Source: Streptomyces sp. NBC_00358 (lineage in GTDB: Bacteria > Actinomycetota > Actinomycetes > Streptomycetales > Streptomycetaceae). Taken from it: a stretch of DNA of 64,000 nucleotides. The position numbers and the translations under genes were made by a program. The notes below the pieces were generated by a model, which was given only the letters and a program-made list of their open reading frames with translations, searched no databases and was not told the DNA's origin. Where the stretch lies: the NCBI RefSeq assembly GCF_036099295.1, contig NZ_CP107976.1:2418001-2482000 (forward strand), given 5' to 3'. The number at the start of each line of letters is the position of its first letter. Positions within the stretch are counted from its first letter, which is position 1. Of the stretch, positions 22,622-31,502 are shown piece after piece.

Positions 22622-24324
22622 GACGGGAGGACCCACACCGGGTTGGAGTAGAACCACAGGTCCGTCCACGGGTCGGCGTCGCCGAGGACGTCCACGGCCG
22701 GACCCGCCGGGTCGACCGCCGCGCCCCTCAGGCCGACGGCGGAGCGGTTGCCGTCGGTGCCGCGCAGACGGACGTACACCGGGCGGTCGACGGCGCCGAG
22801 GTCGTAGGTGAGGCGGACAGTGCCGGCCGACTTGTCCACCTCGTAGGACTTGGCGACCCGCGCGGTGGGGGCGGTGATCGTGTCCCGGTCCGTCGCCGGG
22901 CCCGTCACCTCGCCCTGGATGACGTCGACGCGCGCCACCTTCGGCACGAATCCCGCCCAGTTGGGGCCGCCGGCCAGTCCGAGGTCCACGGTCAGGGTGA
23001 CCCGGGTGCCCTTGCGCACGTGCAGCGCGCCGCCCAGGGTGGCCCAGCGGCCGCCGCCGGAGACCCGCGCGTCGAGCCCGCTCACGAGCTGCCCGTGGTC
23101 GACCCACACCCGTCCGGCGCGGATGCCGTCCATCACGGCGGCGTACGAGAATCCGTCGGAGCCGACGTGCGTACGGCTGTACTGGCCGGGCCAGTAGTCG
23201 CCCTGCGTGAGGTCGATCCTGCCGCCGTAGACCGGGTCGGTGTGCCGGCCGTTGGCGGTGAAGTCGCTGTCCGGTCCGCCGCGTACGGCGGTGTCGGTGT
23301 AGACCTGGTGGGAGTCGGAGTTGGCGGTGATCCACCAGGGCTTGCCCTCGGCGAGGAGGCTGTCCCACAGGCCCCCGACGGTGGCGGTCATCCAGTCGAA
23401 GCCGCCCCAGGTGCGGTAGCTCTCCGGCGGGTAGCCGACGAAGGAGTTGGCGCTCGGGCTGTTGTCGTACAGACCGCGCGCGACACCCATGCCGTACGTC
23501 TTCTCGATACCGCCGCCCTGGTGACCAGGCGCGCCCTCGAAGCCGACGGCGATCCGGTGGGACGCGGGCGTCGCGTCGCGCCAGGCACGGATCTCGTGCG
23601 GGGAGTCGAGGCCCTTGCGGGCGGGGTGGTTGGCCAGCATCAGGATGTCCTTGACGCGGCGCCGCTGGACCTGCTCGGAAAGGAAGTTGAGGCCCGCGAT
23701 GGCGAGCGCCTCGTTGGCGGGCGTCGAGTCGGAGGCGTTCTTGACGCTGCCGTCGTAGTCGGTCTCGAACTGCTTGAGGACCGCGACCTCGTTGCGGCCC
23801 GGGTGGACGAACACGGTGCCGTGCTCGGCGGCCGGGATGTTCCACTCCAGGCCCTGGAAGACGAGGGTGTCCTCGTAGGCGTCCCGGGCCTCCCGGATGT
23901 CCGGGTTGACCTTGTCCACGCCGATCTTGGCGTGCGTCTCGCTTCCGTGGTCGGTGATGACCATCCAGTCCAGACCGTGCGCCGCGCCCTGCCGGACCTG
24001 GTCGCGGACGCGGTACTTGCCGTCGCTGCTGTACTGGGTGTGGATGTGGTGATCCCCGGCCAGCCACAGGAAGCCGTCTCTCCGCCGGCCGCCCGTGGAG
24101 GCGTACGCGGGGGTGGCGGCCCCAGCGAGGACGCCGCCGGCGGCGAGGCCCGCGCCGAGCAGTCCCGCGCGGCGCAGCATCGAGCGGCGCGACTGCTGCT
24201 CCGGGGTGAGGGCCTCGTCGGGCACGGAGGTGTCGAAGGCGGCGGGCAGCGGGGCGCCCGCCGCCTCGCGGTCGTGATCGTGGTGATGGTGGTGCCCGTG
24301 CTCGTGTCCGTGCGTGTGCCCCAT
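22618..24324 (-). CDS. Tat-exported PHP-domain phosphoesterase-like protein with His-rich N-terminus
   Basis: A 568-residue protein. The first 20 residues contain ten histidines (MGHTHGHEHG, then a run of five). A twin-arginine signal follows at residues 46-75 (RRSML, hydrophobic core, AYAS). The PHP metal-binding motifs include GDHHIHTQYSSDG, MVITDHGSE and a later NSDSHQVYTD, so a metal-dependent phosphoesterase or related hydrolase is likely outside the cell. The C-terminal 170 residues are beta-rich. CAGGAGG precedes the ATG at 24324. Its stop overlaps the next gene. The His-rich leader before a Tat signal is unusual and could load metal. Confidence 0.8.
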   Translation of the reverse strand: MGHTHGHEHGHHHHHDHDREAAGAPLPAAFDTSVPDEALTPEQQSRRSMLRRAGLLGAGLAAGGVLAGAATPAYASTGGRRRDGFLWLAGDHHIHTQYSSDGKYRVRDQVRQGAAHGLDWMVITDHGSETHAKIGVDKVNPDIREARDAYEDTLVFQGLEWNIPAAEHGTVFVHPGRNEVAVLKQFETDYDGSVKNASDSTPANEALAIAGLNFLSEQVQRRRVKDILMLANHPARKGLDSPHEIRAWRDATPASHRIAVGFEGAPGHQGGGIEKTYGMGVARGLYDNSPSANSFVGYPPESYRTWGGFDWMTATVGGLWDSLLAEGKPWWITANSDSHQVYTDTAVRGGPDSDFTANGRHTDPVYGGRIDLTQGDYWPGQYSRTHVGSDGFSYAAVMDGIRAGRVWVDHGQLVSGLDARVSGGGRWATLGGALHVRKGTRVTLTVDLGLAGGPNWAGFVPKVARVDVIQGEVTGPATDRDTITAPTARVAKSYEVDKSAGTVRLTYDLGAVDRPVYVRLRGTDGNRSAVGLRGAAVDPAGPAVDVLGDADPWTDLWFYSNPVWVLPS

Positions 24325-24581
24325 GACCGCCTCCTGAGTCCCGCCCCGCCCCTGCGGGCGCGTCATGAGGACATTCGACGCGGAGCATGAACGGCGGGCG
24401 GCGCCCTCGTGTTGGCGGGACGACTTGGATCGGTCAACTGGCTTTTCCCATGCGCCTGTTGGCATCACGGATGTCCGTTGCGTGCGGGCTTCCGTGGGCA
24501 CGGCGGCCCTCCGGTGTGCACCGGGACTAGGGTTCTGCCTGGGTTCCCAAGGAAATGGACTGTGGCGAGAAGGTGGTCCTC

Positions 24582-25229
24582 ATGGCTCGTGCCGGGCTCA
24601 CGACCGAGCGGGTGGTACTGGCCGCGGCCGATCTCGCGGACGAGGTCGGCTTCGAGAACGTCACCGTGGCCGCGCTCGCCCGGCAGTTCGGGGTGAAGGA
24701 CGCGAGCATGTACGCGCATGTGAAGAACCTGCGGGAGCTGCGCGAGCGCATCGCCCTGCTCGCGTCCGGCGAGATGATCGACCGGATCGCCACCGCCGTG
24801 GCCGGACGGGCCGGCAAGGACGCGCTCGTGGCCTTCGCCGACGCCTACCGCGCGTACGCGCTGGAGCGGCCCGGTCGCTACCGGGCCACCCACACCCAGC
24901 TCGACCCGGCCCTCGTCGCCGGGACGACGACCTACCGCCGTACCGCCGAGGTCACGTACGGCATGCTCCGCGCCTACGGACTGGCCGAGCCCGATCTCAC
25001 CGACGCCGTACGTCTGTTGCGCGGCACCTTCCACGGCTACTGCAACCTTGAGGCGATCGGCGGATTCGGCGCCCCTCGCGCCGTGGAGACGTCGTGGCGG
25101 CACGCCCTTGACGCCCTGCACGTGGCCCTGGAGAACTGGCCGCGAGCCGACGACGAGCACGCGGTCCGACCGCCTCCGGCCCATGACACCGGCCGTTGTC
25201 AGTCCTCGCCTGTACGGTCCCGGACATGA
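24582..25229 (+). CDS. TetR-family transcriptional regulator
   Basis: A 215-residue repressor. The helix-turn-helix is in residues 8-55 (LADEVGFENVTVAALARQFGVKDASMYAHVKNL), with the TetR_C-type ligand domain behind it (FADAYRAYALERPGRYRATH). Relatives with the ASMYAHVKNL motif are common in Streptomyces. I chose the ATG at 24582; an ATG at 24555 is in frame. The sequence TAGGGT at 24529-24534 is a plausible -10 box. Its stop overlaps the start of the DUF5713 gene (ATGA). Confidence 0.85.
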   Translation: MARAGLTTERVVLAAADLADEVGFENVTVAALARQFGVKDASMYAHVKNLRELRERIALLASGEMIDRIATAVAGRAGKDALVAFADAYRAYALERPGRYRATHTQLDPALVAGTTTYRRTAEVTYGMLRAYGLAEPDLTDAVRLLRGTFHGYCNLEAIGGFGAPRAVETSWRHALDALHVALENWPRADDEHAVRPPPAHDTGRCQSSPVRSRT

Positions 25230-25627
25230 CTGAGAGACCGACCACGGGTTGGCGCGAGGGCACGGCCGCGGAAGCCGAGGAGCTTGCCGCCGGGACCCTG
25301 GATCCCGCGTGCGCGCACCTGGCCGCGCTGTTCCCGGACGGACTGCTCGCCGACACCGACGCGGTCCTCGACAGCTTCGAGGGCGAACTTCCCCGGCTGG
25401 GCGAGGCCGGCGACGAGCAGGTCCTCGCGGTGGTGGAACGGGTCGTCCTGGCCCTGAACGCCGTGAACGACGCCCACGCGCAGAGGGCCTTCGAGACCGA
25501 CGAGCGGGAGCGGCTGTGCGACTACATCGACCGGTCGCTCACCGAGCACGGGGTCGACATCGTCGCGCTGACCGCCCGCCACGGACTGGGCAGGTACGAG
25601 CTCACGGACGAGTGGCGGACGTGGTGA
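25226..25627 (+). CDS. DUF5713-like protein
   Basis: A 133-residue acidic cytoplasmic protein. The central pattern VVLALNAVNDAHAQ, FETDERERLCDYIDRSLTEHGVD and the ending YELTDEWRTW match what I remember of the DUF5713 family, whose role is unknown. The start overlaps the stop of the TetR gene. TACGGT lies 13 bases before the ATG, so it could also have its own leaderless promoter. Confidence 0.65.
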   Translation: MTERPTTGWREGTAAEAEELAAGTLDPACAHLAALFPDGLLADTDAVLDSFEGELPRLGEAGDEQVLAVVERVVLALNAVNDAHAQRAFETDERERLCDYIDRSLTEHGVDIVALTARHGLGRYELTDEWRTW

Positions 25628-25756
25628 GCCCGCTCACCCGCCCTGCGACGCCGTCCACGCATCCGTCCGGACCTCGACGTCCGCCGAGGAGCAGGACCAG
25701 GTCCGTCAGGTCCTGAGCGAGCGCGGCACGCACGGGACCGAACGTGCCGGCACGGC

Positions 25757-26518
25757 CTAGAGCAGCCCCAGATCGCCCAGTTCCTTGTGCAGGTCCGCGC
25801 GCGGGTTGCCGGTGTCCGTCTGCGGGGTGCGGCGGGCCGGGGCGCCGGTAGTGGGGGTGGGCCCGTGGGAGCGGGGACCTCGGTCGCGGAAGAGCCAGGC
25901 TCCGATCAGACCGCCGATCAGACCGCCGAGGTGCCCGAGCCAGCTCACTCCCGGCGTCCCGGGCACGGCGACGGTGAGCAGGTAGGCGAAGGAGGCCGCC
26001 ATGACGACACCGATCAGCGTGTCGATCAGATGCCGGTCGAAGACCCCCCGGACCACGACGTAGCCGAAGTACCCGAAGATCAGGCCACTGGCGCCCACCG
26101 TGTCCACACCGCCTCGTTCGAAGAACCACACCGTGAGCCCGCTGGTCACCGCCACGAGCAGACTCAGGGCGAGGAAGCGGGCCACACTCCGGTAGGCGGC
26201 GAGGAACCCGAAGACGAACAGCGGGCCGGAGTTGCTCTCGATGTGCGCCCAGCTCCAGTGCAGGAAGGGCGCGCTCAGGACGTCGGGCAAGGTGCCGAAG
26301 TCGCCGGCCACCACCCCGTGGTCGCGCGAGAAGGCGTAGTGGTCGGCGTAGTTGGCCAGTTGCACCAGCCAGACGATCGCGACGAAGCCGAACATGACGA
26401 AGAACGCCTTCCGCGCCTCCGCGATCATCCGCTCCGCGTCGGCCCGGTCGCCTCCCGCCGTACCGCCGAGGCCGCCCATGCCGCCCAGGAGACCCCGGCC
26501 CTCGTCCGAACCGCCCAT
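25757..26518 (-). CDS. Rhomboid-family intramembrane serine protease
   Basis: A 253-residue membrane protease with about six hydrophobic segments from residue 40 to 212 and a polar, proline-rich cytoplasmic tail. The catalytic Ser144 lies in VGASGLIFGYFGY and the catalytic His196 in VSWLGHLGGLIGG. The upstream HxxxN motif that stabilises the oxyanion is His92-Asn96 (AHIESNSG). The N-terminus is glycine-rich (GGMGGLGG). Substrates are unknown. The ATG at 26518 has AGGGGG nine bases upstream, or the adjacent GTG at 26521 may be used. Confidence 0.87.
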   Translation of the reverse strand: MGGSDEGRGLLGGMGGLGGTAGGDRADAERMIAEARKAFFVMFGFVAIVWLVQLANYADHYAFSRDHGVVAGDFGTLPDVLSAPFLHWSWAHIESNSGPLFVFGFLAAYRSVARFLALSLLVAVTSGLTVWFFERGGVDTVGASGLIFGYFGYVVVRGVFDRHLIDTLIGVVMAASFAYLLTVAVPGTPGVSWLGHLGGLIGGLIGAWLFRDRGPRSHGPTPTTGAPARRTPQTDTGNPRADLHKELGDLGLL

Positions 26519-26553
26519 CACATACCCCCTGCCCCCGCGGACCCGTTTCCGCC

Positions 26554-28344
26554 TCACCCCGAACTGTAGGGAACGGCCGGGAGGCCGCCGTCGCCCAGGT
26601 GGACGATCCCACCGCTGCCGTCGAACCGGAAGCCCACCGTTCCTCCCTCGGCCCAGGTCACCGTCAACTCGTGGGCTCCCGGTCGCGCGCCCCCGGGTGT
26701 CGTCACCCGCACGGACACCAGGTCCACGAGCGGGAGGGGGTCCCGGTCGGCGCTGAGGCGGACGAGGGCGACGAACAGGGACGGCGCCTCCTCGGTGACG
26801 CCCGTCAGGCCCTCCCCGGCCCCCGACAGACCGTGCGCGGGCAGGAGTTCGCACCACGCCTCGCCGCGCACCGCCCACCCCGTGACCCGTACCGGCGTGC
26901 CCGGGTCCGCCCCCGACACCAGATGGGCCCGCACCTCCACGGCACCGCGCGCCACCACGAGGGAGACGGCCTCGACTCCTTCCGAGACGGTGTGCCGGGA
27001 CGCCGCCCAGCCCTCCCCGACGCCCAGCGGCTCGATCCCCGTACGGCGCGCGTCGCCACCGACGATCACGCTGTTGTCGTACGACAGCGACGGCGACGAC
27101 CCCGCGGACGGCGACGGGCACGGCTCCGTCACCGTCGAGTACGCGAGCCGCGTGTAGAAGGGGTCGTAGCGGACGTCCTCGCTGCCGTGGTTGTGCAGGC
27201 GGACCAGGCCGTCCGAACTCGTGCACTGCAAAAGCCAGTTGGGAGGACCGACCGGGGTGACGGCGTCGGCGCGTTCCGTGGGGCCCGGCTCTTCCGGGGC
27301 CGTCCAGACCTCGTGGTCCGGGGGCAGCAGCAGCCCGACGAAGGCCTTGCTCGCCCAGTACGGTGACGCGGGGCCGGAATAGTGCTGGAGGAACGACTCG
27401 TCGGGGCCGCGCCAGCCGAGGGTGAGCAGGCCGTCGTCGTCCACCGCGCCGCGGTCGAGGAAGTAGCGCAGGGCGCCCGAGGCCAGGCGGCGGGTCTCTC
27501 CCGGGGACAGGGGTGTGCGGCCGGTCAGCGCGCCCAGCCACAGGGGTGCGGTGGTCGCGAAGCGGTAGGTGAGCGAGCGGCCTTGTGCCATCGGTGCGCC
27601 GTCGCCGCCGAACAGGCGGGCGTAGTCGGCGAGATGGGCCTCCAGACGCCCCGCGTACAGGTCCAGCAGCCGGGTGTCGTCCGCCAGCCACGCGTGCAGC
27701 ACCGGGTACAGGTGCATCGCCCAGCCGTTGTAGTAGTCGAACTTGCGCCCGTCGCCGTCGGTGTACCAGCCGTCGCCCAGGTACCACCCCTCGATGCGTT
27801 CCAGGCCCCGGTCGATCGCCGCGCGCGACGCGTCGGGCTCGTACCCGATCTCCGCCAGGAAGCCGCCGACCGTCACCGGGAACAACTCCCAGTTGCAGGG
27901 CCAGGGTTCGGCCGTCAGGGCGTCGCCGAGCCACTCGGCGGCGCGCTGCCGCACCCGGTCGTCCAGACGGTCCCACAGCAGCGGCCGGGTCAGCCGCAGC
28001 GCCAGCGCGACCGACGCGGCCTCGACGAGCGGCTGGCTGCGGTCCTCGATCCGGGGCCAGACGCCCGCCGTTCCGGCGGCCAGCCCCCGCGCGTACCGCT
28101 CCAGGACCTTCTCGTCGCGACGGAAGCCTGCCAGCAGCAGCGTACGGGCGTAGCCCTCCAGTCCGTCGGAGAGCCTGCCGGACGTGCTCGGGTGCTGTCC
28201 GGGGAAGTGGTAGAGGGCTCCGTCGTCGGTGGCGTACGGCGCGACCGCGGCGAGCAGTGAGTCGGCGACGGCCTCCCAATGGGCGCGCGTGCAGCCGGTG
28301 TACGGGCTCAGGGAGCGGTCCTCGGAAGGGTCGGCGGGCGTCAC
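26554..28344 (-). CDS. DUF2264 glycosidase-like protein
   Basis: A 596-residue cytoplasmic protein of the DUF2264 family. The first 350 residues are rich in alpha-helices (GYARTLLLAGFR, NWELFPVTVGGFLAEIG, FDYYNGWAMHLYPVLHAW), suggesting an alpha/alpha barrel; the rest is beta-rich. Relatives often sit in pectin or glycosaminoglycan utilisation loci. AGGAGG lies 5 bases before the GTG start at 28344. It is downstream of the rhamnogalacturonan acetylesterase on the same strand, but a terminator separates them. A role in breaking down imported rhamnogalacturonan oligosaccharides is inference. Confidence 0.78.
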   Translation of the reverse strand: MTPADPSEDRSLSPYTGCTRAHWEAVADSLLAAVAPYATDDGALYHFPGQHPSTSGRLSDGLEGYARTLLLAGFRRDEKVLERYARGLAAGTAGVWPRIEDRSQPLVEAASVALALRLTRPLLWDRLDDRVRQRAAEWLGDALTAEPWPCNWELFPVTVGGFLAEIGYEPDASRAAIDRGLERIEGWYLGDGWYTDGDGRKFDYYNGWAMHLYPVLHAWLADDTRLLDLYAGRLEAHLADYARLFGGDGAPMAQGRSLTYRFATTAPLWLGALTGRTPLSPGETRRLASGALRYFLDRGAVDDDGLLTLGWRGPDESFLQHYSGPASPYWASKAFVGLLLPPDHEVWTAPEEPGPTERADAVTPVGPPNWLLQCTSSDGLVRLHNHGSEDVRYDPFYTRLAYSTVTEPCPSPSAGSSPSLSYDNSVIVGGDARRTGIEPLGVGEGWAASRHTVSEGVEAVSLVVARGAVEVRAHLVSGADPGTPVRVTGWAVRGEAWCELLPAHGLSGAGEGLTGVTEEAPSLFVALVRLSADRDPLPLVDLVSVRVTTPGGARPGAHELTVTWAEGGTVGFRFDGSGGIVHLGDGGLPAVPYSSG

Positions 28345-28463
28345 TGGGGCCTCCTGTCGGGTCTGCGCCCGGCGTCCGGACCACGCCTGGCCTCCCGGTA
28401 CTCCGGGCGTCGGTTCCGGGCGGCCGGGCGTCCGGTTCTGCGTGGCCGGGCGTCCGGTGGATA

Positions 28464-28499
28464 CCTGGGGCGCCCCGGTTCCGGTCGGGACGCCCCAGG
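28464..28499 (-). terminator. Terminator after the acetylesterase gene
   Basis: Nine-bp arms CCTGGGGCG (28464-28472) and CGCCCCAGG (28491-28499), four bases beyond the stop of the minus-strand gene at 28503. Just beyond it on the minus strand, a 15-bp direct repeat (GGCCGGGCGTCCGGT at 28422-28436 and 28444-28458) lies in the same gap. Confidence 0.7.
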
Positions 28500-28502
28500 G
28501 TT

Positions 28503-29591
28503 TCATCCCACCCGCACCAGGCCCCTCGGCACCAGACGCAGGGCGAGGAGTTCGTCGCGGACCAGGGCCGCGTACACCGTGGCGCCGTGCACCGAGGTGT
28601 GGGTGTTGTCGCGCTTCTCGTCGTAGAGGTAGACCGCCTTCGAGCCCTCGGGGCCGAGGGACTCGACGAGGGCCTTGGTCTTCGCCGTGAGGTCGATGAG
28701 CGGTACGTCCTCGGTGGCGGCGACCGAGCGGATGACGGCCGGGAGGTCCACGCCCAGGCCGTTCACCAGCAGCGCGGTGCCGTTGTCCAGGGTGCCGTCC
28801 GCGTTGAACCAGCGGCGGACGATCGGCGTGACGAGGACGGGCTCGCCGCCCCGCGCGCGGACGCCCGCGACCAGCGTCTCCAGGTTCGCGCGATAGGTCG
28901 GCTCGTCCGTCGTCTTGTCGTTGTGGGCGAGCTGGATGAGTACCAGGTCGTGCGCGCGGATCAGCGGCTGAACGGTCGGGAAGAGCGCCGGGTCCGCGAG
29001 GTAGGTGACCGTACTCTCCCCGGAATCCGCGTAGTTGGCGACGGACAGACCCTTCCTGAAGTACTGCGGCAGTTGCTGGCCCCAGCCGGAGTACGGGTCG
29101 CCGGGCTGGTCGCAGACGGTCGAGTCGCCGACCAGGAAGATCTGCCGGGTGCGGATGCGGCCGTCCGCGGGCCGGCCGGAACCGGCTTCCCGGGTGGCGG
29201 CGGGGGTCACCCGGATGCCGGCGAGCGCGGGGGCGGAACCGCCGATGACGAGGTCCAGGCCAGGGGTGCCCTCGGGTCCGGTCGGCTCGCCCTCGGGGGT
29301 ACGGACGTTCACGGTGAAACCGCGCGTCACGGGCCGGCCGGCTTCGGTGGCGGTCTCGGGGAGCAGGGAGCGGCGGGTCTCGCCGCCGATGGACGTACTG
29401 GCCGCGGCGCCTCCGCCGAGCCGCACCCGGACGTCGTACGTGCCCGGCGGGACGTCGAAGTGACAGGCGTTCGCCGCGCAGTTGTCCATGCCCGGCACCG
29501 GGCGCCCCGTGCCGGCCTGGACCGGTGCGGCCGACAGCGTACCGGCGACGGCCACCGCCAGCAGCGGTGCGGCGATGGTGAGACGTCTCAT
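28503..29591 (-). CDS. Secreted rhamnogalacturonan acetylesterase (SGNH, CE12-like)
   Basis: A 362-residue secreted esterase with a signal peptide (residues 1-26, ending PVQA). An accessory beta domain (about 30-145, with the Cys pair NCAANACHF) precedes the SGNH domain. The nucleophile is Ser157 in IFLVGDSTVCD, block III is HNDKT, and the acid/base pair is Asp328 and His331 in RDNTHTS. This arrangement is that of rhamnogalacturonan acetylesterases, which remove acetyl groups from the pectin backbone so that lyases can act. GAGGAG precedes the ATG. It is divergent from the PL4 lyase, with a 204-base shared regulatory region. Confidence 0.87.
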   Translation of the reverse strand: MRRLTIAAPLLAVAVAGTLSAAPVQAGTGRPVPGMDNCAANACHFDVPPGTYDVRVRLGGGAAASTSIGGETRRSLLPETATEAGRPVTRGFTVNVRTPEGEPTGPEGTPGLDLVIGGSAPALAGIRVTPAATREAGSGRPADGRIRTRQIFLVGDSTVCDQPGDPYSGWGQQLPQYFRKGLSVANYADSGESTVTYLADPALFPTVQPLIRAHDLVLIQLAHNDKTTDEPTYRANLETLVAGVRARGGEPVLVTPIVRRWFNADGTLDNGTALLVNGLGVDLPAVIRSVAATEDVPLIDLTAKTKALVESLGPEGSKAVYLYDEKRDNTHTSVHGATVYAALVRDELLALRLVPRGLVRVG

Positions 29592-29795
29592 GCGCGGCTC
29601 CTCACGACGGGCGGACACCTGGCGGCAGGACGGTACCGCTCCAGGGCAAGCGCTTACTAGTGGGCGGCCGGATTTTATACAAGCGCCAACTTGTGAAGTA
29701 CGAAAGCCCTTTCGCGATGACGGTTCGACTGTCACCCTGCGAAACATCCGCACCCCCCACCTCACGACCTCACCACCCCGAAGGAGGCACCCCCC
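29592..29795. promoter_or_regulatory. Divergent promoter region of the pectin locus
   Basis: Two operator-like elements stand out. CAAGCGCTTACTAG at 29647-29660 contains AGTAAGCGC on the minus strand, which recurs before the GH43 gene. ACAAG-N6-CTTGT at 29679-29694 is a perfect short dyad. AT-rich ATTTTATAC overlaps the second and may be part of a promoter. LacI-type regulators often use AAGCGCTT-like sites, so this is a plausible binding site. Confidence 0.5.
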
Positions 29796-31472
29796 ATGTC
29801 CGGATCCCTGAACAGGCCGGTCCGACGCCGCGCCTTCGTGCTCGGCGGCGCTGCCGCCGCCGGCACCGCGGCCCTCGCCGGACCGCTCGCGACCGCCGCG
29901 TCCGCCGCGGCCTTCGGCTGGAGCGACGACGGCTCCAACTACGTCGTCGACACCGGCGCGAGCCTGGTCTTCAAGGTGAGCAAGACCAACGGCGACCTCA
30001 CCTCACTGGTCTACAAGGGCACCGAGTACCAGGGCTACGGCGGCAAGAACTCGCACGTCGAGTCCGGCCTCGGTACCTCGACCGTGACGATCACGCAGTC
30101 CGGCACGACGATCCTGGTCTCCGTCGCCTACGGCACGCTCAAGCACTACTACGCGGCCCGCAGCGGCGAGAACAACGTCTACCTGTGGACCAACAAGGCC
30201 GACACCTCGGTCAGCGCCACTCGCTACATCGTGCGCGTCAAGGCGGGTCTGTTCCTCAACGACGAGCCCGATTCCTACACTTACGCGCCGACCGTCATCG
30301 AGTCCGCGGACGTGTTCGCGAAGTCGGACGGCCAGACCCGCTCGAAGCACTACGCCAAGCGCCGCGTCATCGACTACTCCGCGATCGGCTGGACCACCGG
30401 GAGCGTCGGCCTGTACATCGTCCGGTCCAACCACGAGAAGGCGTCCGGCGGCCCGTTCTACCGCTCCCTGCTGCGCCACCAGGGCACGGACGGCGGCGGC
30501 CTGTACGAGATCCTGTACTACGGCGAGAACCAGACCGAGGCCGAACGCTTCGGCCTCCAGGGCCCGTACGTCATCGCCTTCACGGACGGCGGCTCACCCT
30601 CCTCCTCGCTGTATCCGGGCACGCTGACCACCGCGTGGGCGGACTCGCTCGGCATCTCCGGGTATGTCGCGGCGAGCGGCCGGGGACGGGTCGCGGGGGT
30701 CGGCATCACGGGACGCGACACCGCCTACGCGTACACCGTCGGGCTGGCCGGCTCGGCCGCCCAGTACTGGGGCTCGGCGCGGGCCTCGGACGGATACTTC
30801 TCGATCGCGGGCGTCCTGCCGGGGACGTACACCCTCACGGTGTTCAAGGGCGAACTCGCCGTCCACACAGCCTCGGTGACGGTCACGGCCGGTGCCACGA
30901 CCACGCTGAACTCCATCGCCGTCGCGTCCTCGAACGACCCGGCCAACGCGAGCGCCATCTGGCGGATCGGCACCTGGGACGGCACGCCCGCCGGTTTCAA
31001 GAACGCGGACCTGATGACGTACGCGCATCCGTCCGACGTGCGGGCGGCCGCGTGGACCGGCAACGTGGTCATCGGCAGCGGCAGCGAGACCGTGTCCTTC
31101 CCGGCGTACATCTGGAAGGACGTCAACAGCGGTCTGCTGGTCTACTTCAAGCTGACGGCCGCGCAGGCCGCCGCCGCGCACACCCTGCGGATCGGGGTCA
31201 CCACCGCGTACGCGAACGGCCGCCCGCAGATCACGGTGAACAGCTGGGTGTCGTCGGTCCCTTCGCCGCCCACCCAGCCGAGCACCCGTTCCCTGACGGT
31301 CGGTTCGTACCGCGGCAACAACTACACGTTCACCTACAGCGTGCCGGCCAGCGCCTGGCTCACCGACACCAGCCAGTACAACGTGCTGAAGATCGACGTG
31401 GTGAGCGGTTCGGGGACGACGTCGTATCTCAGCGCCGGAACGTCGATCGACGCTCTGGACCTGCTGGCCTGA
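29796..31472 (+). CDS. Rhamnogalacturonan lyase, polysaccharide lyase family 4
   Basis: A 558-residue secreted lyase that cleaves the rhamnogalacturonan I backbone by beta-elimination. A Tat-like signal (RRRAFVLGG, residues 10-40) is followed by the beta-sandwich catalytic domain (45-310), a fibronectin-like domain (about 320-380, GYFSIAGVLPGTYTLTVFKG) and a C-terminal carbohydrate-binding-like domain (390-558, IWRIGTWDGTPAGFKNAD). This three-domain order is that of PL4 lyases. AAGGAGG lies 8 bases before the ATG. It works with the divergent acetylesterase. Confidence 0.92.
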   Translation: MSGSLNRPVRRRAFVLGGAAAAGTAALAGPLATAASAAAFGWSDDGSNYVVDTGASLVFKVSKTNGDLTSLVYKGTEYQGYGGKNSHVESGLGTSTVTITQSGTTILVSVAYGTLKHYYAARSGENNVYLWTNKADTSVSATRYIVRVKAGLFLNDEPDSYTYAPTVIESADVFAKSDGQTRSKHYAKRRVIDYSAIGWTTGSVGLYIVRSNHEKASGGPFYRSLLRHQGTDGGGLYEILYYGENQTEAERFGLQGPYVIAFTDGGSPSSSLYPGTLTTAWADSLGISGYVAASGRGRVAGVGITGRDTAYAYTVGLAGSAAQYWGSARASDGYFSIAGVLPGTYTLTVFKGELAVHTASVTVTAGATTTLNSIAVASSNDPANASAIWRIGTWDGTPAGFKNADLMTYAHPSDVRAAAWTGNVVIGSGSETVSFPAYIWKDVNSGLLVYFKLTAAQAAAAHTLRIGVTTAYANGRPQITVNSWVSSVPSPPTQPSTRSLTVGSYRGNNYTFTYSVPASAWLTDTSQYNVLKIDVVSGSGTTSYLSAGTSIDALDLLA

Positions 31473-31476
31473 AGCC

Positions 31477-31490
31477 GGGGCCCGCGCCCC
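31477..31490. terminator. Short hairpin between convergent genes
   Basis: GGGGC-CCGC-GCCCC directly after the PL4 stop and 13 bases before the end of the convergent GH43 gene. Confidence 0.45.
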
Positions 31491-31502
31491 TGATCGGGCA
31501 TC

